A stretch of DNA of 64,000 bases from Alitta virens (Eukaryota > Annelida > Polychaeta > Phyllodocida > Nereididae): the NCBI GenBank assembly GCA_932294295.1, contig OW028585.1, positions 15,284,771 through 15,348,770 on the forward strand, in the 5' to 3' direction. The notes under the pieces were generated by a model. It had not been told where the DNA came from. It searched no databases and saw only the letters and a list, made by a program, of their open reading frames with translations. The translations under genes and the position numbers were made by a program. How positions within the stretch are numbered: the first letter of the stretch is position 1; the number at the start of each line of letters is the position of its first letter. Shown piece by piece: positions 38,201 through 47,911 of this stretch.

Positions 38201-41024
38201 CCTCAAACATGCATTTAAATTTTTTTTGCAATTTCCTTTCTGAATTTATTTTAGTGTACAAAAAAATTATAGGGAAAGGGGAAGTCTCATGTTAAAAGCA
38301 GAGGTCTCCTGGAAACCCGGATTTTTATATATTTATCAAAATCACCAGATTTCTTATTTATAAAAAAAAACCATCTAACAAATATTTAAGGATATTTAGA
38401 GAGAGCTGTGATATCCCACAGAGTCATTTATTTAATAGCTATATTGTTAAAGGAAAACTGTTAGTAATATGGGATATTTTTTATGGTAAAGATGCTGACT
38501 ATATGTCCATGTCTATGTCTCAATGCTACTGGGTCTGAAGCTTAGTCAGCTTATATGACCAGCTGCCAGAGGCAGACATAATGATGTGATGATAAGGCAT
38601 GGATTCCACACCATGTTGCACATTTTACGCCATGGGTGGGGTCTTTTACTTGCCTCAGCATAGACACCAAGTACAATTATAGTTCTGATAGTCGCGGAGA
38701 AAATGTTTAAACATCTATCCACATGTAAGGCAGAACAGTCGGTAATTGTCTTTGAATTTTTATTCCACAGAAATGGAGAAAAAACGGGAAGAAGAACGTG
38801 AACAGTTGAAGCGTCAACTCGGCTACCAATCAGAGGAGGAGGATGAGGAATCTCCTGGCAACCGATCAGCATCTCCCGAAAACAAACTGTACAATTCGAA
38901 CGAGATGGGAAGTTGCAGAGACTGTCAAAAATCAGAAATGACTGACTTGATCATGCAGCATTCCGCTTACGTTGCTAAGACTAATGCCGCTGTAGAAATG
39001 GCGGTCGAGATGGGTGTGCAAGACTGTAAGCCTCAGGTTGCGGCTAATACTGTTGTAAGCCAGGTAGGTTTTCAAGGTTTTTTTTTTTTTTTTTGTTTTT
39101 TTTTAGGCCATACTTAAATTGATTTTTAGTCTCGGATCCTCTCATGGCAATATTCAATGGGTTGTTTGGTCGAGAATTAATAAATAACATGAAATTTATT
39201 TCATATTAAATAACATGGGGACTTCTTATGATTACTTTCTGACTTTTTAGCTTCTCTGTTTAATCGGTTAGTTGGTCTAAAAAAAAATAATAATATGAAA
39301 TTGCATATTTAAAAAAAAAAAGAAGGAACATGTTATTATTACTTTCCTAACTTTTTAGCATCTTGGATCCTCTCAGGGTGATTTTTAATGAGTTTGGTGA
39401 AAAATTTAAAAATTATGCAAAATTTTGTATTAAATAATTTCGGGACATGTTACTTCATTTTTCTGGCGAGACATTTCTCATCATATTGGCAGATCCGAAC
39501 TGCAATTAAAAAAGTCTGGCCTAAGTTTAATGACCAAGTTTTTATTTTAGAAATGTAAAAGAAAATGAAAGAGTAATGATTGGAGAAAAAAAAAAATCTG
39601 TTTTCGATTAATCTAAACTTGTTATGCTCGAATTTTAATAAATAATGGATTATTTTATTTGATAACGCCGTTCATAATAATTTCAACAATTTTATAACTT
39701 TAGATCTCAGAATTTTTGCGACAAAAGACATTGACTTTTTTCTTCTTTCTAGGAAATGATGTATACTGAGGAGGAGGAAGAGTTCGGAAACAGGGAAAAT
39801 TCTGCTCCATTTTTAATCGGCAAAGAAGACGGGTCATACTCGGAAAGTTCAGACTGTTCTAGTGAAGAGAACTCTCCGTGCGAAAATTACCAGACATTTC
39901 CGATAAGCACATACAGCAGTCAGACTGTAACAGACCCAGGAGAGGGTACCAGTCGAATCAGTGGCGTCCCCTATACAGTAACGACGGAGTACAACTCAGC
40001 GGTGCCATCGCAGAAGTACACGGAGCTGAGTAACGTCAGTACTGTTCCATACAAACTGGAACCAATCTCAGAAATTCTTAGCCCGATACGATTTCCTACC
40101 TACGCCCCACCTACCGCAGCACCCTCTTGGCCGGGATGTTACGGCGCATTTGGAAACCCCCAAGCGTCGCTAACCCCTTCGCCCCACAGTTCGCCCCCTT
40201 ATACGTCACCAGTGCATAATTCGCCAACTTACCCCGCAACAACCGAGAATTACATGTATACTCCCAACAGCTCTGTTCCGCCGCCCCCCACCCCACTGTC
40301 CTGCATGCTTCAGACCCCTCTGGTTTCAAACTGCGGAACTGCGCAGGTCGCTAACAATTGCGACATGTACAAGTCGTACAAAACTGAAGGACTTAATAAC
40401 GATGCTACAAAGACCGTATCCAGTGCTCGAGATGACCAAGGACTATCGAGAGAGACCAAAGTATATCACGAGCTCACCAACTCATCAACGGCACGGCCGC
40501 AGGAGACCTTAACCCCACTGACGCCTGTCAGTACCCCGGCAGAAATGGCGCCTGCTGCCCCTAACTCAGACAAAATGGATTTTGATCTCGCAACATTGTC
40601 TTACCAGGAGCTTAACGCTGCCAAAGCTAACTCGCAATTGGCAAGTTCAGTTTCAACAGACAGTTCGCCCGCAACTGTCAAATACCACGACCTTACGACC
40701 TCTACGACAACCCCCGTCAAATATCATGACTTATCAAGTTCAGTCACCACCACGACTGCTACTCTGTGTTCATCCAGCAGCCTAGCGACTGTTTCCACGG
40801 AATCGCAGGATTTGTACCAGTTACCACGACAACAGGCAGTTCCTGTCTCGACCGACAATCTGCCTTGCTCTAGTTCCATCGCCAACCAGCAGGGGGGCTC
40901 ATTGGTGGGATCGCCCTCTGGTGAGTGCGACCAGAAGCTCAGGGAAGTCACCCCATCTCACTCGCCCTCTCCGAACTTCGGAGAAATAATCAAGGAATCC
41001 ATCGTTGAGACAGTTTCCGCTTAA
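23802..41024 (+). CDS. CSRNP: Cysteine/serine-rich nuclear protein (CSRNP/Axud1 family)
   Basis: Seven coding exons: 23802-25101, 26375-26503, 36445-36644, 37054-37293, 37952-38072, 38771-39063 and 39753-41024. All have GT-AG junctions with matching phase, 3555 nt, 1184 residues. Exon 1 encodes about 433 acidic, Ser/Asn-rich residues without a known fold. The CSRNP core follows: a basic KKKKKK patch, [38 protein letters not shown], a Gln run, the [17 protein letters not shown] segment, then the Cys-rich block [20 protein letters not shown] and [19 protein letters not shown], ending [13 protein letters not shown]. Vertebrate CSRNPs are nuclear transcriptional regulators of roughly 500-600 residues, so this one is about twice as long because of its first exon and a 423-residue Ser/Thr/Pro/Tyr-rich last exon. 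Introns are large (1.3 and 9.9 kb in the core). Family identity is very secure; the start codon is the first in-frame ATG of its exon. Confidence 0.93.
26775..26995 (+). repeat. Dispersed repeat with CTGATTGGCTGAT and GTAGGAGACTGC blocks
   Basis: TTTCTGATTGGCTGAT, ACCAATCATAG.CCTGCTTA and CTCACTACAGTGTAGGAGAC recur in reverse order and strand at 47505-47690. It is a mobile element of unknown class and lies in the CSRNP intron. Confidence 0.55.
27548..27582 (+). mobile_element. Retroelement 3' end feeding the ATCT microsatellite
   Basis: GCAAGAACTTGCTTAGAGGG then CTGCGGCATCCATATCTATC is the reverse complement of the blocks at 29238-29275 and 37436-37480, each of which also abuts a GATA/ATCT tract. 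The tetranucleotide run is therefore best read as the tail of one retroelement family. Confidence 0.55.
27583..28052 (+). repeat. (ATCT)n microsatellite, about 470 bp
   Basis: Imperfect ATCT/GTCT/ATCC tetranucleotide run with a longer-period pattern (TATTATCTGTCTATCCACAT recurs three times, at about 27820, 27884 and 27958). The Tyr-Leu-Ser-Ile ORF across it is an artefact. Confidence 0.95.
28597..28745 (-). mobile_element. SINE family B, partial copy
   Basis: ATGATAAGGCCTGGAGTC, GGGTGGGATCTTTTACTTGA, GCATAGACACTGAGCAG and GGCACCTCCAATTTAACGTC match the family. Head and tail are trimmed. Confidence 0.7.
29156..29275 (-). mobile_element. Retroelement 3' end with (GATA)n tail
   Basis: About 88 bp of GATA/GACA repeats (29156-29243) are followed by TGCAAAGTGCAGCCCTCTAG and GGCAAGTCCTT. 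Read on the minus strand this is element end then (ATCT)n tail, the same order as at 27548. Confidence 0.6.
29690..30556. repeat. Tandem duplication (about 90-150 bp units) split by a SINE
   Basis: Three copies begin TCAACC.A.ACATTCTG.AGATT (29694, 30345 and 30479) and continue with GTAATAAATATGTTAATCTG and GGGTTGCAATGATAA in the first two. The first and second copies are separated by the SINE at 29840-30319. Confidence 0.75.
29840..30319 (+). mobile_element. Full-length tRNA-derived SINE, family A, with perfect target duplication
   Basis: The 480-bp insert is bounded by the 15-bp direct repeat GCTGTGGCATTGCTG at 29825-29839 and 30320-30334. The head is tRNA-like: an A-box TAGCTCAGTGGTAG (29855-29868), a TTCCAAC anticodon-loop-like segment resembling tRNA-Gly(UCC), and a B-box AGTTCAATTCC (29897-29907). 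The acceptor stem does not pair, so it is not a tRNA gene. The body and tail recur at 2195, 10548 and 55560. The 106-codon ORF inside is incidental. Confidence 0.85.
30555..30865 (+). mobile_element. tRNA-derived SINE, family B, with head
   Basis: Head with an A-box-like TCAAGTGGTTAAGG (30566-30579) and B-box GGTTTGAATCC (30607-30617), then CATGAGACATGTCAAATTTA, GACCCCACCCATTAAG, TGGTGTGGACTCC and TCATCTCATCATTATGTCTG. This copy shows the family is tRNA-derived. Confidence 0.75.
30942..31157. mobile_element. Foldback element with CAGTGSCCGACGTCGAAG ends
   Basis: Arm one (CAGTGGCCGACGTCGAAGTT ... GTGGACTTC.AATAGTGACGTCC, about 60 bp) is repeated in inverse at 31095-31157. The loop is about 92 bp. 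TA flanks both ends, which would fit a TA-target MITE. It is non-coding. Confidence 0.8.
31671..32057. mobile_element. MITE with TACYGTATTTACT ends, copy 2
   Basis: Ends TACCGTATTTACTAGAATAG and TTTATTCGAGTAAATACAGT form inverted repeats. The interior holds about three tandem copies of a 22-bp CCTCTATTTGAGATGAG unit and reversed GGCCTCTATTTGAGG blocks. Same family as 21749-22002. Confidence 0.8.
32455..33090. repeat. 16-17 bp minisatellite (GTGAGGTGGTCTTAATA)
   Basis: About 25-30 copies of AGTGAGGTGGTCTTAAT with variants (GTAGTC, GTGATC), interrupted near 32545-32730 by non-repeat AT-rich sequence. It lies in the CSRNP 9.9-kb intron. Confidence 0.9.
33140..33300. repeat. C-rich low-complexity and CTG-rich tract
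   Basis: Three poly(C) runs (about 33151, 33186 and 33240) separated by short unique sequence, then GCTGCTGCCACTGCTGCTGC. It accounts for the minus-strand Gly/Gln ORF here. Confidence 0.8.
33655..33950 (-). mobile_element. SINE family B, near full-length
   Basis: On plus it reads GCTTATATGGCCAGCTGCCA, GGTGGGGTCTTTTACTTGC, GCATAGACACCGAGTACAAG, CAGCTGGGATGTAGC-like CTAGCTGGGATGTAGCTCAT, then a tRNA-like head in inverse (ACCTTAACCAACGGGTCACT). Orientation is minus. Confidence 0.8.
34613..34758. mobile_element. 146-bp foldback element
   Basis: AGTAGATGGAAAGTTGTCCA then ATATGGCGTTTTATTGGATT pairs with the inverse copy at about 34704-34756 (GAATCCAATAAAACTCTATA ...). Arms are about 52 bp with few mismatches. 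Confidence 0.8.
34901..35118. mobile_element. Inverted-repeat DNA element, ACACTCRG family, copy 2
   Basis: Ends ACTCGGCGACATTGATTTTC ... and ... GGCGAATTTCAATGTTGTTG. Each arm contains two tandem CGACATTGA.(A/T)TTCGCC subunits. Related to 19241-19393 and 55151-55365. Confidence 0.75.
36700..36895 (-). mobile_element. SINE family B copy
   Basis: AGTCAGCTTATATAACCAAC, GGGGGTCCACATCATGTTAC, GGTGGGGTCGTTTACTTGCC and CATCCAGCTGGGATGTAGCT follow the family order. It begins about 50 bp after the end of the CSRNP exon at 36644. Confidence 0.75.
37424..37490 (-). mobile_element. Retroelement 3' end with short GATA tail
   Basis: GATAGATAGATAAATAGATA then TGGAAAGTGCAGCCCTCTTG and GGCAAGTTCTTACTGC. 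Same family as 27548 and 29156. Confidence 0.6.
38540..38685 (-). mobile_element. SINE family B, partial copy
   Basis: CAGCTTATATGACCAGCTGC, GATTCCACACCATGTTGCAC and GGTGGGGTCTTTTACTTGCC, truncated after the AGACACC.AGTACA block. It is intronic in CSRNP. Confidence 0.75.
39120..39480. repeat. Degenerate tandem repeat, about three units of about 120 bp
   Basis: CTTTTTAGC.TCT..GATCCTCTCA-type blocks at about 39125, 39245 and 39352 are each followed by a TTTAATNNGTT and GAAATT-rich stretch and then GGACATGTTA-like words. It lies in the last CSRNP intron. Confidence 0.5.
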
Positions 41025-44000
41025 GTTGAACTAAAGTTCATTTATGATATACCTAATAACGTGGTAGCTGGAAGTGCCGTCTCTCTGTTGTGTGCATGTA
41101 TTAAAGGATAAGGTATTCATCTGTGGGTAGGAATTTTGTATCTGAAGATATTTTGATGAATTCGCGGATGTCTTGCTTGAAGTGCATACATTCTCAATCT
41201 CTCAATCTCAATCATGAAGCTTGCTATAAGATTAGTTTGCGTTAAGGATCAGTGAAAATTACCTGGTTGCATGACTTAAAAAGTGGTCTGAAAGAATCTG
41301 TGCTCGTCAAAAAATACAAAACGCTCATTTTATCAGACTGGTGATTTTGTATTGTTCAAGACAAAGCAAATTGTATGTCAAATTCTTCTGTATGAATACA
41401 ATGAGTTGTTCAGCAGCGGCGTTATTTTTGTCGAAGGTTAGTTATTCTCTTAAAAGTGTAGTTGAGTCAAACGTCATAAGTCTTTTACTTGGCCACCTGG
41501 TGGCTCTGAGGTCATTACGTTGTTTTTGTAGTTTGTGTTGTTGTCAGCAGATGGCGGTTGCAGTATTTGTTGTAGAGCGGGCATTGAACAATGTTTAACT
41601 GTTGGAGAATTTTGAATTAATGATAACTTAAGCATTTATGAATAAGTGGTCTTACACAGAAGATCATGGACTAGCTTAATTCCAAATATGAATTTCATAA
41701 GGTGCTTCTATTAAGATTTCTAATTAAACGAGATTTTAATCAAAAGAATATGGACTGTATGTCAAATACTGAAGGTATCATTTATCCTATGTTTATCCTG
41801 TCCTCTGCTTGCGTACTTAAGTTTTTGTTTTAAATTTGTCTTATTACAGCTGATTTGGATATATCAGATCTATGTGATGGTTTAGTTCTTTAGTCAATTA
41901 GGGAATTTAGTTATTTACAGTTCGCAGGCAATGCATATTGTGCATGGCAGGTCCTTAACCATCGTGCAATTCATGAACTCATTAGGAATGAAGTTCGAAA
42001 AACTATTAAAGCTATCAAGAGTCACTTTTATGAAATCTGTAAATGGCGGTTTTTGATATATTTTGAGTGATAGATTATTTATGCTGGAGACTGTTCTTGC
42101 AGACATATTAATTCTCGAGAGTGGGTAGGATTTTTTTGTCGGTAAAAGGGAAAGAGAGTCCCATTTGCTATTTCTGAGGCCATAGAGAGGCTAGTATTGA
42201 TTTTGGGAGACTCCATTGTCCACAGACAGGGGGGCAGGTATGCTGGAAGATTGATCACAAGGCCAGTCCATTGCATTGCAGCAGAGAGGGAGGTCAGCTT
42301 GTACAAGGTTGGATTCAATGCTTTTCTCAATGTTGTCTCTTCCGACTTGTGCAAAAAGCCGTCAACTGGATCCTTTTGGTTTATTTATAAACCCGTTGTC
42401 ATGGTAACATTAATTTCTCGGAATCCTAATTAACGCGATGCAGTTTTATTGCTTTCAAACAAGACTTGGGTTAATTACAAGTTTAGAACGGACAATCTAT
42501 CATCCATTATGAATTTATTAATTATTTTGGTCAATCAAAGTTAATTAATACAGTGATTATTTAATGGTTTATTTTGAAAATGTTGTCACTATTATCTTCC
42601 TACTCCGACTATATGACTGTTTATATGTGTCTCATCTCCTTCTTTTTCTCTGCTTAAAAACAACTGCTGGCTGAGCTGAGTGTCATTGATTCTTACAAAG
42701 ATATGCATATCTCTATAATTACAAATAATTCTGATCCATGAACCCGCTGTAAATGAGTTTGTCAGTGTCACGCACTTATCGTACCTTCCCATAGATTTTT
42801 AATTTCTGACTGAGTAACGCGACAATAGAAGTTATTTTTCGCTATATCGAAGTGACGACAGTATTTTTCATACAGCTTGCTATAGGTGTTTAGGAATGGT
42901 TACGAGTAGAAAATGGACGAAATTATAGCAATATTTCTAGAAGATAAACTTTGTACAGTGCTGGATATTTGTTAATTAATGAATAATTTTATGACAACTA
43001 TCATTCCATATTTATTAATATGATATCTCTCTTGTAATGTATTGTTCATGAATCATGGCTCGCTGTTCTCGGCCTGAGCTAAATTGTTGTCTTCATATTT
43101 AATGGGCTGGCTCAGAGAGTGTGGTTCATTTCAAGAACTCCGCAAATTTTTGCTCATATTAGCGATCATTTGCATAGATTGTTTTGCTAAAATGAACATT
43201 CGCTATACTTTAAACCGTAGTAGATAATTATGATGTATCGTGAAATTCATGATGTAATTTTTGTAGGGTAAACTGTATATTGTACGTAATGTGTTATTGC
43301 ATTGATTGCATAATGCCATTTATACAAAGACCACAAACGGTAAACAAAGAATTGTATTGAGAGATATTGATAATAAATTTACAACGCAATGTCACCGTAA
43401 ATATTATCATTGCTATGTAAAAACACATAAATTTATATGGGTGATACCTCATTGATTTTGTAAAAAAAAAAAAGTCTTACCTAAAACAATGTCAAAGCTT
43501 TCTAAGCTATATACTGCCACTAGGTAACTGCTGTAATTTTCATGAATATTTTGACAAAATATTGAGATTTTTTCTCTATTTGACGAAAAATATTGAGATT
43601 TTCTCTAAAACACAGAAAAATAGGAACCTAGCTTTTGTCACATATTTGAAGGAATCAAATATAGTCATTTTTTACGCTGTTGTCCCTAGAAACGGAAAAA
43701 CTAAGTTATATTAGTTATTTATTATAAATAATGGTCAATTTTGTACATTGGAATTAAAAATCTGAGGTAACCTAGAGATTTCGAGAGATCGTGAGGAGTG
43801 TTGTGAAGATTTAAAGTCGCAGTTAGTGTTAGTTAATTAGAATAATTTATTACAGAATGTTTGCGATGACCTTTGACCTCAAGTCAGGTCATAGACAATA
43901 CTATAGGACCTAGGTAAATATATGTTTAAATGAAATATATAAATCGAACTGCCTTAAGGATAAGTCTTACATTTTAAAGACGTTTGTAATTTATAAGGGC

Positions 44001-45350
44001 GGGAGATATAGTTCGTATGTGGTGAGAAAATTTTAATTATTGCTTTATAATATATTATCAAATTTAACAGAGATGGTGTTAGTTTTGACATGAAGTGAAC
44101 TTTCATTACAAATTTGATGATTTACGCTGTATTGTAGATAAATTATCATAACAGAAGAATTATAGAAAACATTTTATACAAAGAATTGTGAACCATGTTA
44201 TTGAGGAGCATGATATGTTTAATTAATGGTATTCTCCTTTATTTTGTTATATTTCATTTAATGCCGAATCATGTCAATGATTTGCGAAAATGGACGAATT
44301 TTTGTTTGTTGATTTGCGATGCACTATCGGAGTTGCTCTGCGCTCAGGGTATCTTTATTTTTATTTCTTATTTCTTTTGTTTTAATACTTTTTATCGCTT
44401 GTTTATAAATTATATGATTAACACTGCTTCAATCATGGGTCTTATGTAATTCTTTCTCGATGATTCGACGATGAGTGTGTAACCGCATGAGCTGTCAAGT
44501 TGATTAATGATACCAAAATGTTACTAACTAAGAGAATATAAATGTGTTGTTTATGAGTATTTATTTTAATTAATTGAATAATATTATGTATTTAAAAAAC
44601 ACGATGAATGGGTGAATTAATGTTACCATTAATTTAGCTCTATGAGCCAAATATTTAAATACACAAACCAAAAAAACTGAAGCCAGATTCATGCAAGAAT
44701 TAAAGGACTTTAATTATATCAGTTATTAATTAATTCTATGTTGCCAATACATAAACTCAAATGACTCGCGGGTCACTAAACTCCAGAGTACGCAGCGCCA
44801 ACGGTTAATTAATCATCTGATTGCCATTTTAAAGGCGCCAAACTTTCTGCCATAATCTAGGATGATGTCATGTATTTTATTGTTACATTGTTGTTGGTAT
44901 TTATTTAGTGTAGATAATCTTTCATATTGTGATCATGTACGTCACGTGATTGTAGGTCATTTTAACAAATAATAGATTGATATAATTAGGTGTATGTATG
45001 TGTTTTTTAAACCTATCGAACACCACCTGGGATGCTTCAAAGTATACTCTCTATACAGTGACTCTGGTGATTTTGGTCAAATATTAATTAGTGAGTGGGT
45101 TTAAATGGTGTAATACATGTACGCTGTACTTAATCATGAAAAAAGGACTTTTTTTTCAATTTCTGTGAATCATTTTCTGGACAGTGTTGTAGTAATTAAG
45201 AACCAAAAAGTGTTTGATCAAATGATCGGCGTATTAAGTGTCATCTTTGTCTTAACAGCAGAGTGGATTTGACTGATGTCCCGACCACTCATCAGTCGTA
45301 TTTTTTGTCTATTTTATGTGCAATAATAAAATGTTGCAAACAAAATATTT
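41025..45350 (+). other. Inferred CSRNP 3' UTR, about 4.3 kb, AU-rich
   Basis: From the stop codon there is no other gene until an AATAAA at 45325-45330 followed by a GT-rich stretch (CTCTGTTGTTTATG). Another AATAAA lies at about 43372. Many ATTTA words and TGTAAAT-type motifs are present. AU-rich 3' UTRs suit short-lived immediate-early mRNAs. The end point is inferred; an earlier poly(A) site is possible. Confidence 0.45.
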
Positions 45351-47800
45351 AATCTCTGTTGTTTATGTATTTTATTTTATGGAGCAAATTATTTCCGACT
45401 TACATAAATGCGCGTTAAGGTGTTTCCCAAATATTATGATAGATTTCAGATCTGCTGCTTTAAAAAAAAACTAAACAAGATTATCTTGATTTTTTTTCTT
45501 TTTCCTGCAATTACAATTTTTTTGTATAACTACCCTTTTTCTATGTATTAATCAGTTAATTACGGTGTAAAATGTAACTGGTGGCCGTTTGGCAGCGGTT
45601 CCTAGCCTTTGAAGTCTCCACAGTCGTTTTTTCATAAAATGAAGTCTTGAGTCTTGATCATGTAGAATTTATTATATCTCGCCTATTGAGGGAAAACTTA
45701 CGGGTGTTGTAATAGTTGATTGTATATACACCAGGAGTCGCTGTAGTGCAGAACTGGTGATGCCCTCGGGGCGATAGTTGGTTTACATCAAAAGAATCAA
45801 TGGCAACAGTGGAAAAAAACTTCAAATTGTTATAAAAGCATGAAACTTTTAGGACCTTTAGGTAATCATATTGCTAATTTTTTATGGACCCCATTGGAAT
45901 TTGAACTAGTTTCAAAATGGCAGCCATTTTGAAAAATGACCCACGAAAATTCAGAAGACGCTTTAGAGATGTGGCATATAGGGCACATTATTGCCTCTGG
46001 TCACTATATGTTGTGATTTAAATGAATTAAATAGCTTGTTACAAACTTCAGAATATTTCAGACATGTCCCTTAAGCATTTATGTTAAGCCTATTCATTGT
46101 CTTATTTTTGCTCTACACATCAACCGAATATAGTGTAATTCACATGGATCGAACCTCCCAGATTGATAAATGAAAATAAAAATAACTAATGTTTCCCTTG
46201 TTTTCCAGATAACTAGGAGCTATTTACTTAGACCTGCATGACAAGCATGATTAAGTGGAGTTTGTAGTATCTCCAAAATGTTTAAATGCAGAAAATTTAG
46301 CAATTTATGCTCAAATCGTTGTGGTTGTAGTTTGCATAGTTGGTGACGGCAAAGCAAATGAAATTGGTTGACCACAAATCTAGAATAGTGCTCATTTAAA
46401 GCATACAGATAGAAATGTAATGCTTTCAGCTGACAAGAGCTTTTAGAAATTAACGTCATGTGTCAATGGGACTTAGTCCAGGTTAGATGATAGAACTTAA
46501 ATAACTCTCATAAAGAACAATGCTTCCTGGCACAGAACAGGTACAATGTGATGCCTTGTACCCTGGATAATATGTTGGATCGGTTGATTCGGTTCGATGT
46601 TGGACTAATATCGGCTGGCATCGGCCAATGCCAAGCTGACATGGCATGTTAGCTGGGAAACTTTTCTGTGCAAATCAAGACAAGCAAGTTAAATAAATTG
46701 CAACTCAAATTAGTCTCCTATGAAGATTACCTTTCTGTAATTTCATGAAAAGAGGCGAACTGCATAATGCTTCTATGTTTCAACAAGTAGCAAATACCGG
46801 TGATATGATTGTCATAGGTTGGCATGGGTTGAGTTGATCTAACCTGCTAACATAGAAATATTACATGTGCCTCTATTACCTTGCCTGTTCTAAAATGTTT
46901 TGTACTGCAGCTATGTACAGCAGCAGACTTTCAGAAATTGGGATCTTTAAAAACTTAGTTTAATAATCATGATTTCCATGGATCCTATGTTCAACAGAAA
47001 GATGCCTATCCACACAAAGGGTACTCCAGCTGTCTCAGATCCTGCAGTTCAACTGCTAATATTGATTTAGTGTAATTAACATTCCTCATGGACAAGGTAC
47101 TATTTTTGAAAACTTAATAATATCATTGCAATGACTACTAGGACTCGGTTATCGATTAGGAATAACCGAATCGAAAATCTGTAAAAATTCGATTCTCGAT
47201 TATCATTGATTATTGATTTGTAACCTCAATAACTTCGCGCGCTATATTATTGCGAAAATCCGCCAGGTGGCCACAGTTGTCATGTGCTGCCACCTGGATT
47301 GAACTTTAAGTACTAATGATTCATATAAAAAATTGATAGATTTTAGTATAAAAAAGAACTATTTCATTGTAGTAGCACAGCATTAACACTTTGTGTGGAT
47401 TACATCAAATAATTTATTAATCGATAATTGCCAGAAGCCCCGATTAATTGATTACAAAAAATTGAACTGATTCCTAGCTCTAATGACTACCCACGCTGCT
47501 GCAACACTGGTATTAGAAAGTCTGTAGCACTGACTTCTGCAGTCTCCTACAATGTAGTGAGACTATGATTGGCAGGGGTAAGCAAAGCCATGACAGGTCA
47601 GGGTTAGGGTTCACTGTGTTGCACTTCACGGAATTAGCCAATCTGACATGAGAACAGAATCAGCCAATCAGCAGAATGTCACAAATAGTTTCATGATTAT
47701 ATTGTTCATAGCAAGTTCAGAATACATAAATCATTTAATGGTGGAGATTTGCTGGTAGTTTATTCCATAGGTAAAGTGCGAGGGCCGAGAATAAAAGCAT
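45351..47800. other. Intergenic region between CSRNP and the TIR receptor gene
   Basis: No gene seen. It holds a scrap of CGATGTTGGAC/GGCATCGGCC-type repeat at 46565-46650 related to 50830-51065, an ATCGATTA-rich stretch at 47150-47470, and the inverse copy of the 26775 repeat at about 47505-47690. Confidence 0.6.
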
Positions 47801-47810
47801 AAGCACCAAA

Positions 47811-47816
47811 TTTATT
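47811..47816 (-). terminator. Poly(A) signal of the TIR receptor gene
   Basis: AATAAA on the minus strand about 96 bp after the stop codon at 47912. Confidence 0.4.
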
Positions 47817-47911
47817 ATTATACTAACGCTGGACAAGCATACTTCTGTCATTGCTTTTTACATATATATTTGTTGTTATATAAGTTAATTAGATTAGTAG
47901 CTAATAGACTT

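Noticed and set aside
41341..41598. 85-codon ORF after the CSRNP stop
   Set aside because: Lies in the 3' UTR with no domain and no splice acceptor in frame.
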